DNA from: Adlercreutzia caecimuris B7
GTDB taxonomy: Bacteria > Actinomycetota > Coriobacteriia > Coriobacteriales > Eggerthellaceae
DNA length: 64,000 nt
Direction: 5' to 3'
Assembly: GCF_000403355.2 (NCBI RefSeq)
Contig: NZ_KE159646.1
Location: 576,424-640,423, forward strand
The notes under the pieces are model-generated. The model was not told the origin of the DNA, did no database searches, and saw only the letters and a list, made by a program, of their open reading frames with translations. This document shows, piece after piece, positions 59,885 through 64,000 of the stretch (positions within the stretch are counted from its first letter, which is position 1; the number at the start of each line of letters is the position of its first letter). Made by a program: the position numbers and the translations under genes.

Positions 59885-60265
59885 ATGGCCTCGATAAAGA
59901 TCCATCAGGACCTCTACAACTTCAAGCGAAAGCGCAACGGCATGACCGCGCGCCAGATCGGCTCGATCGTAGCCGCCATTCCCTGCATCGCATTCGGCGC
60001 CTGGCTTCTCGTGTGGTGCCTCGGGCTTCCCATCGAGCTCACGGGTTTTGCGGCCGTGCTGTTCGCGGTGCCCGCGATCGCATGCGGCTGGTTCCCCGTG
60101 TGGGGAATGCCCCTGGAGAGGTTCCTCTTTCGCGACAGGCAGATGGATCGTCGCGGAAACTGCATCGTTTCGAAGTGGGATGCCTACGAACCCGAAGGGA
60201 GTGTGTTGACCGGTGCTCAGATCAAAGCAGAAAAAGCAAAGGGATATGAATCTCGCGCACGATAA
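59885..60265 (+). CDS. PrgI-family conjugation protein
   Basis: 126 residues. N-terminal KIHQDLYNFKRK, two closely spaced membrane segments (about 25-70), then a basic cytoplasmic tail. PrgI proteins (VirB3/TcpE role) accompany VirB4 in Gram-positive elements and help anchor it. The 3' end overlaps the VirB4 gene by 20 bases when ATG 60246 is used. Confidence 0.8.
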   Translation: MASIKIHQDLYNFKRKRNGMTARQIGSIVAAIPCIAFGAWLLVWCLGLPIELTGFAAVLFAVPAIACGWFPVWGMPLERFLFRDRQMDRRGNCIVSKWDAYEPEGSVLTGAQIKAEKAKGYESRAR

Positions 60266-62873
60266 TACGAAAGAGGTGGCGCCCGGCTGCTCGAACTGCG
60301 GATGCCCGATGCCCCAGGATGCGGCATTCTGCCCTCATTGCGGCCATGCGCGTCCACTCGCCCAGGAGAGCGCAGAGCTGCCTAAAAGCAAGAAGGCCCG
60401 CCGCAGCCTGAGGGAGAAGATGGAGAGGATCGCCGGAGGATCCCTCTCCGAGTGCACGAACGATCTTGTGGCGTTCGAGGTCATGACCGCATCGGGGCTC
60501 GCGCGAGACGAGCGCGGCCGGTGGTCGCGGACGCTCATGTTCGGCGACACGGCCTACGACCAGGAACGCCGCGAGCAGCGAGACGACATCTACGACAAGA
60601 TGTGCCAGTTCCACTCCGTCTTCCCGGCGGGGTCGGCTTACCAGATCAACCTCCTCAACATGCCGGAAACGCGCGATGCGCAGGCCGCGGCAGCCCAGCT
60701 GCTTCCGACCGACGGCGCCGACGCCGACATGGCGCGCCATTACAACGGACTCATCAAGAGGAAACAGGCGGAGGGGAGAACCGAGATCCGCCGGATCAAC
60801 CTCGTCACATTCTCGATCCAGGCCGAGGACGAGCAGGCCGCAGAGAACCTGCTCGCAACGATGCGCGAGAACGCCGCCGCGCACCTGGGGAGAATGCAGG
60901 TGAGAGCAGAGTCGCTGGACGGAGATGCGCGTATGAGGATCTTTCACGACCTGCTGCGCGGTCCTGAGTCACCGTACACCTTCTCGTATGCCTCCCTCGG
61001 CGCACGGGAGCGGGCGCGCGCATCGGTCGCCCCGGACTTCGCGGCCTACCCCGATGTCGACGCAACGTTGCGCCGCACCATCCTGACGCCGAATTTCTAC
61101 GTGAAGACGCTGCATATCGCCGATTTCGGCAGCGAGTTGTCGGATGCCGCCATCCGGCGAATCCGGGCCCTACCAGTTCCTATGAACATCTCCCTGACAT
61201 TCTTCCCGCAGCCGAAGGGGGAGATCATCAGAAAGGTGCAGCAGAACATCAACGCCGTGCAGGGCGAGATCGTCACCCTTCAGTCGAAAATGTCCAGGCA
61301 GGGGATGGACCCGACTATCCTGCCGCCTGCCATGGAGGACAAGGAGGCCGACGGCAAGGAGCTGAGATCGTTCCTCATAGAGGACGACCAGCAGGTGTCC
61401 TGGTTCCAGGGCCTCATCACCATATACGCGAAAACCCCTGCGGATATGAGGCGGTACACCTCTATGATCCTCGATGAGGCGCAGGTCTTCTCGCTCTCCG
61501 TCGCGCAGGTACCGCTCTACCAGGAGGAGCTGTGGAAGAGCTCCCAGCCGGTGGCCGACACGTTCGTACCCGACAAGATGCGTTCGCTCACCACGGCCGA
61601 GAGCGCCATCATGATGCCGTGGACCAGCGAATCGGTCTTCCACGACCCGCGCAACTCGTACTTCTTCGTGCAGCACGCGACGACTCTGGCGCCCCTCTTC
61701 ATCTCGCCCGACGAGCTGGGCAGCCCGCATACCATGGTGTTCGGAATGACGGGCTACGGCAAGGGGATGCTGCTCAACACCATCATCGGGCACCTGGTCG
61801 CCTCGTGGCCCCGCACTGAGACCGATGACGGCGACGACTGGGCCCGCTGCCCCGATCCCGCGGCCCCGCAGGTCTTCGTGTTCGATCAGCACGCCGAGTA
61901 CACGCCCCTGGCAAACGCGCTTTCAGCGCCCATCTACAAGTTCAGCCCCAATGGGCGATGGCGCCTCAACCCGTTCGACCTGAACTGCCGGGAGGGCGAG
62001 CTCACCATGGCCGAGGTGTCGCGCAACGCGGACTTCTTCAAGGCGCTCGCCCAGGACGTGCTGGACGGCGCCCTGACCAAGAGACACGAAGCTGTCGTAG
62101 ACCGATGCCTGCGCATCGTGTTCCAGCCCCATCTGGGCAAGACGACGCGTCCCGTCTTGAGCGACTTCGCCGAAGCGCTGCGGCAGCAGCCCGAGACCGA
62201 GGCGGTGGACATCGCCCTCGCCTTCGAATCCTTCATCGACGGCCTGGCGAACTCGTTCAACGGCCAGACGAACGTGCGGGACGCGCCCCATCTCACTATC
62301 TACGACTGCTCCGAGCTCGGGAAGAGCCTCGAGGTCATGGCCATGCTGTCGATGCTGCAGCACGTGCGAAACGCGTGCTTCCGCAACAACGCCGCCGGCA
62401 AGCCCACGTACCTGATCATGGAGGAGGTGCAGATCCTCCTCGAAAACGAGCCTGCAGCTCGCATGCTCAACGACTTCTACGCGCAGATGCGCAAGTGGGG
62501 CCTGCACATGGTGTGCGTGACCCAGCACCCGATTACGATGCTGGAGCACCCCATAGGCAAGAAGATGTACGAGAACACGGGAATGCACGTGTTCCTCCCC
62601 ATGCAGAACCTCAATGCTGAGTACGTGGCCGAGTACTTCAAGCTCTCGCCAACCCAGAAGGACATGATCGACGTACGCGGCGACAACAAGGGCCGCGGCC
62701 TCGTATCGGCGGCCGGCATGAAGATCCCCTTCAACGCGTGGATCGACCCGAAGTGGGACAAGGAGCTCTACGAGACCTTCAACACGGATCCCAACGCGCG
62801 GAAACGCGTGTTGGAGGCCGTCGCTGCAACCGCGCCCGAGGAAGAGGGCGCCGAAGCGCGCGAGGGGCGATAG
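60246..62873 (+). CDS. VirB4-type conjugation ATPase with N-terminal zinc ribbon
   Basis: 875 residues. An N-terminal zinc ribbon (Cys15, Cys18, Cys29, Cys32) precedes a TraE/VirB4 region. The nucleotide loop reads GMTGYGKG (500-507), so the Ser/Thr after the Walker A lysine is replaced by Gly507. The Walker B block is YLIMEEVQIL with Glu726-Glu727; VCVTQHPITML is the typical later motif. ATG 60246 has AAAGGG very close upstream; GTG 60213, 11 bases after AAGGGAG, is a real alternative adding 11 residues. Confidence 0.9.
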   Translation: MNLAHDNTKEVAPGCSNCGCPMPQDAAFCPHCGHARPLAQESAELPKSKKARRSLREKMERIAGGSLSECTNDLVAFEVMTASGLARDERGRWSRTLMFGDTAYDQERREQRDDIYDKMCQFHSVFPAGSAYQINLLNMPETRDAQAAAAQLLPTDGADADMARHYNGLIKRKQAEGRTEIRRINLVTFSIQAEDEQAAENLLATMRENAAAHLGRMQVRAESLDGDARMRIFHDLLRGPESPYTFSYASLGARERARASVAPDFAAYPDVDATLRRTILTPNFYVKTLHIADFGSELSDAAIRRIRALPVPMNISLTFFPQPKGEIIRKVQQNINAVQGEIVTLQSKMSRQGMDPTILPPAMEDKEADGKELRSFLIEDDQQVSWFQGLITIYAKTPADMRRYTSMILDEAQVFSLSVAQVPLYQEELWKSSQPVADTFVPDKMRSLTTAESAIMMPWTSESVFHDPRNSYFFVQHATTLAPLFISPDELGSPHTMVFGMTGYGKGMLLNTIIGHLVASWPRTETDDGDDWARCPDPAAPQVFVFDQHAEYTPLANALSAPIYKFSPNGRWRLNPFDLNCREGELTMAEVSRNADFFKALAQDVLDGALTKRHEAVVDRCLRIVFQPHLGKTTRPVLSDFAEALRQQPETEAVDIALAFESFIDGLANSFNGQTNVRDAPHLTIYDCSELGKSLEVMAMLSMLQHVRNACFRNNAAGKPTYLIMEEVQILLENEPAARMLNDFYAQMRKWGLHMVCVTQHPITMLEHPIGKKMYENTGMHVFLPMQNLNAEYVAEYFKLSPTQKDMIDVRGDNKGRGLVSAAGMKIPFNAWIDPKWDKELYETFNTDPNARKRVLEAVAATAPEEEGAEAREGR

Positions 62874-62876
62874 GAG

Positions 62877-64000
62877 ATGGCAGAAACCCCGCAGATCAGG
62901 CACGAGGACGATGTGAGGGCATCGAGCCGCCTCATGAACGAGGGCCCGGGGCGCTCCGGTGCCTCGCGCCTGATCGAGGGCAGGAGCCGGAGCGAGAAGC
63001 TGCGCAGCGGCAGCTCCGTTAGGCTTCGGCACACTGCGCGCAAGCTGGGGGAGGAGCAGCTCGACGAGCGCACGCGCGCGGCCATATCGAAGCTCACGCG
63101 CCGCGACAAGGCCGCCCTTGCCCGGGACATTGAGGCCCTGACCGGACAGGAGGACGATGGAGACCCTGGCAGCACTGCAGTTCAAAGGGCGATCGCAGCC
63201 TTCTCGCTCGGGCGCCGCCTGGGCAGCTCACCGCGAACCAGCTTGACGGAGGCCGAGGAGGCGGCCACGTCGAGCGCCTGCAATCCCGATCCCGGTCCGC
63301 GCCGCTCGTTCGGGATGAAACGGCCCGATCGTAGCGGGGAGGCTCCGGCAGCTGCGCGTCCTTCTGCCAGACTCACCTACGGAGACGAGCCATCTTCGGG
63401 TGCCGCAACGGCGAAGCCGCACCGCGCCGAGGGGCGGAAGGCGAGGGCCGTCCGCAAGATCAGGGCCAGAGACGCGATGAAGGCGAAGCGGAAGGCGCAG
63501 ATCGTCGTAGCGGCCCACAAGGCCGAGGCAGCCGCGTCAGCCGCAAAGGCAACGAGGGCCGCAAGTGGAGTCAAGGCGGCGGCGTTCGCGGCGAAGGGGG
63601 TGGGCGCGGCGTCGATTGCCGCCCTGCCCGTGATCCTCGCCTGCGCCCTGTTCCTCATGATGGTCATCGGCCTGGTGTCGGTCGCCGACGAGGCGACCGA
63701 CACCCCTCCCGCGGCCAACGAGCTCCTGCCCGAGGCGTGCGAGATCTGGCGGCCCGTCGTCAACGAGGCCTGCGAGGCGATCGTGGGAGACACGAAGTGG
63801 GCAGATCTCGCCTTGGCGATGATGGCCCAGGAGTCCGGAGGAAACCTCAATGTCACCTGCTTTCCCGGCGCGGTGAAGCGCCAGGACATCATGCAGGCAT
63901 GCGAGGGAGCCTACGGCAGCTGGATCATATCGGGAGGCGGCCCGTACAACCTGGTGGCCTGCACCCCAAAGGCGTCCATCTACGCGGGCGTCGCCGAGAT
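62877..64000 (+). CDS. CwlT-like cell-wall hydrolase of the ICE, 3' end outside the window
   Basis: Open from ATG 62877 (AGGAG just upstream) to the window end, 374 codons. About 245 residues of basic, Arg/Ala/Lys-rich cytoplasmic sequence, one membrane segment (about 248-270), then a lysozyme-like domain with LAMMAQESGGN (putative catalytic Glu) and DIMQACEGAYG, as in the CwlT/Tn916 Orf14 proteins that open peptidoglycan for DNA transfer. An NlpC/P60 domain is expected beyond the window. The long cytoplasmic tail is unusual. Confidence 0.82.
   Translation, partial: MAETPQIRHEDDVRASSRLMNEGPGRSGASRLIEGRSRSEKLRSGSSVRLRHTARKLGEEQLDERTRAAISKLTRRDKAALARDIEALTGQEDDGDPGSTAVQRAIAAFSLGRRLGSSPRTSLTEAEEAATSSACNPDPGPRRSFGMKRPDRSGEAPAAARPSARLTYGDEPSSGAATAKPHRAEGRKARAVRKIRARDAMKAKRKAQIVVAAHKAEAAASAAKATRAASGVKAAAFAAKGVGAASIAALPVILACALFLMMVIGLVSVADEATDTPPAANELLPEACEIWRPVVNEACEAIVGDTKWADLALAMMAQESGGNLNVTCFPGAVKRQDIMQACEGAYGSWIISGGGPYNLVACTPKASIYAGVAE

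Larger units (their letters stand above)
53259..64000 (+). mobile_element. Left part of an integrative conjugative element (Tn1549-like)
   Basis: Consecutive same-strand genes for an HTH protein, a replication initiator, an unknown protein, VirD4/TraG coupling protein, Maff2-like pilin-type protein, PrgI, VirB4 ATPase and a lysozyme-like cell-wall hydrolase. The order follows Tn1549/CTn-type elements, except that no VirB6-like gene lies between Maff2 and PrgI. No relaxase or integrase is in the window; they should lie beyond 64000. Boundaries are approximate on the left and open on the right. Confidence 0.88.

Overview
The window looks like chromosome from an Eggerthellaceae-type actinobacterium (Coriobacteriia; Eggerthella, Gordonibacter, Adlercreutzia and relatives). 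The basis is high GC, Tat-exported lipoprotein flavoproteins paired with membrane-bound LuxR or LysR regulators, an Ech-type energy-converting hydrogenase, LL-diaminopimelate aminotransferase and menaquinone biosynthesis. Genus cannot be fixed from the sequence alone.

Layout. 1-5392: housekeeping run ileS (5' truncated by the window edge)-lspA-rluD-like-hemH. 5520-21205: accessory respiratory/regulatory region with three Tat-lipoprotein flavoproteins, two large membrane LuxR regulators, a short membrane LuxR protein, two paralogous LysR regulators, a radical-SAM HemN-like protein, a PIN/RelB-like toxin-antitoxin pair and a membrane-anchored hypothetical. 21329-24009: tRNA-Pro(GGG), dapL and convergent dapF. 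24041-29767 (minus strand): type III glutamine synthetase with a glutamate synthase split into three proteins, then divergent purF. 31475-39118: a hypothetical, a palindromic-repeat cluster, brnQ and a complete echABCDEF operon. 39330-51226: pgsA, VanW protein, then paaK-ACT-dacA-FHA-iorA-iorB-ACT-paaK and gluQ. 51250-52872 (minus): menA and a lipoprotein. 53259-64000: left part of an integrative conjugative element (ICE) of Tn1549-like organisation: HTH protein, replication initiator, unknown gene, VirD4/TraG, Maff2-like, PrgI, VirB4 and a cell-wall hydrolase cut by the window end.

How the genes may work together (inference). IorAB makes reduced ferredoxin and aryl-acyl-CoA from arylpyruvates. 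The two PaaK proteins interconvert arylacetyl-CoA and arylacetate. Ech can reoxidise ferredoxin with H2 evolution and ion pumping, and the split glutamate synthase carries its own ferredoxin-like clusters. The exported flavoproteins are candidate terminal reductases for small organic electron acceptors, fed from the menaquinone pool that MenA helps make.

The most unusual structures are: four 25-bp dyad repeats (iteron-like) inside the ICE replication-initiator gene; a roughly 215-residue insertion in the ICE coupling protein; a VirB4 with an N-terminal zinc ribbon and a Walker A lacking its Ser/Thr; a cluster of three palindromic repeats between 31983 and 32156; and recurring TTCACC/GGTGAA dyads next to membrane LuxR genes.
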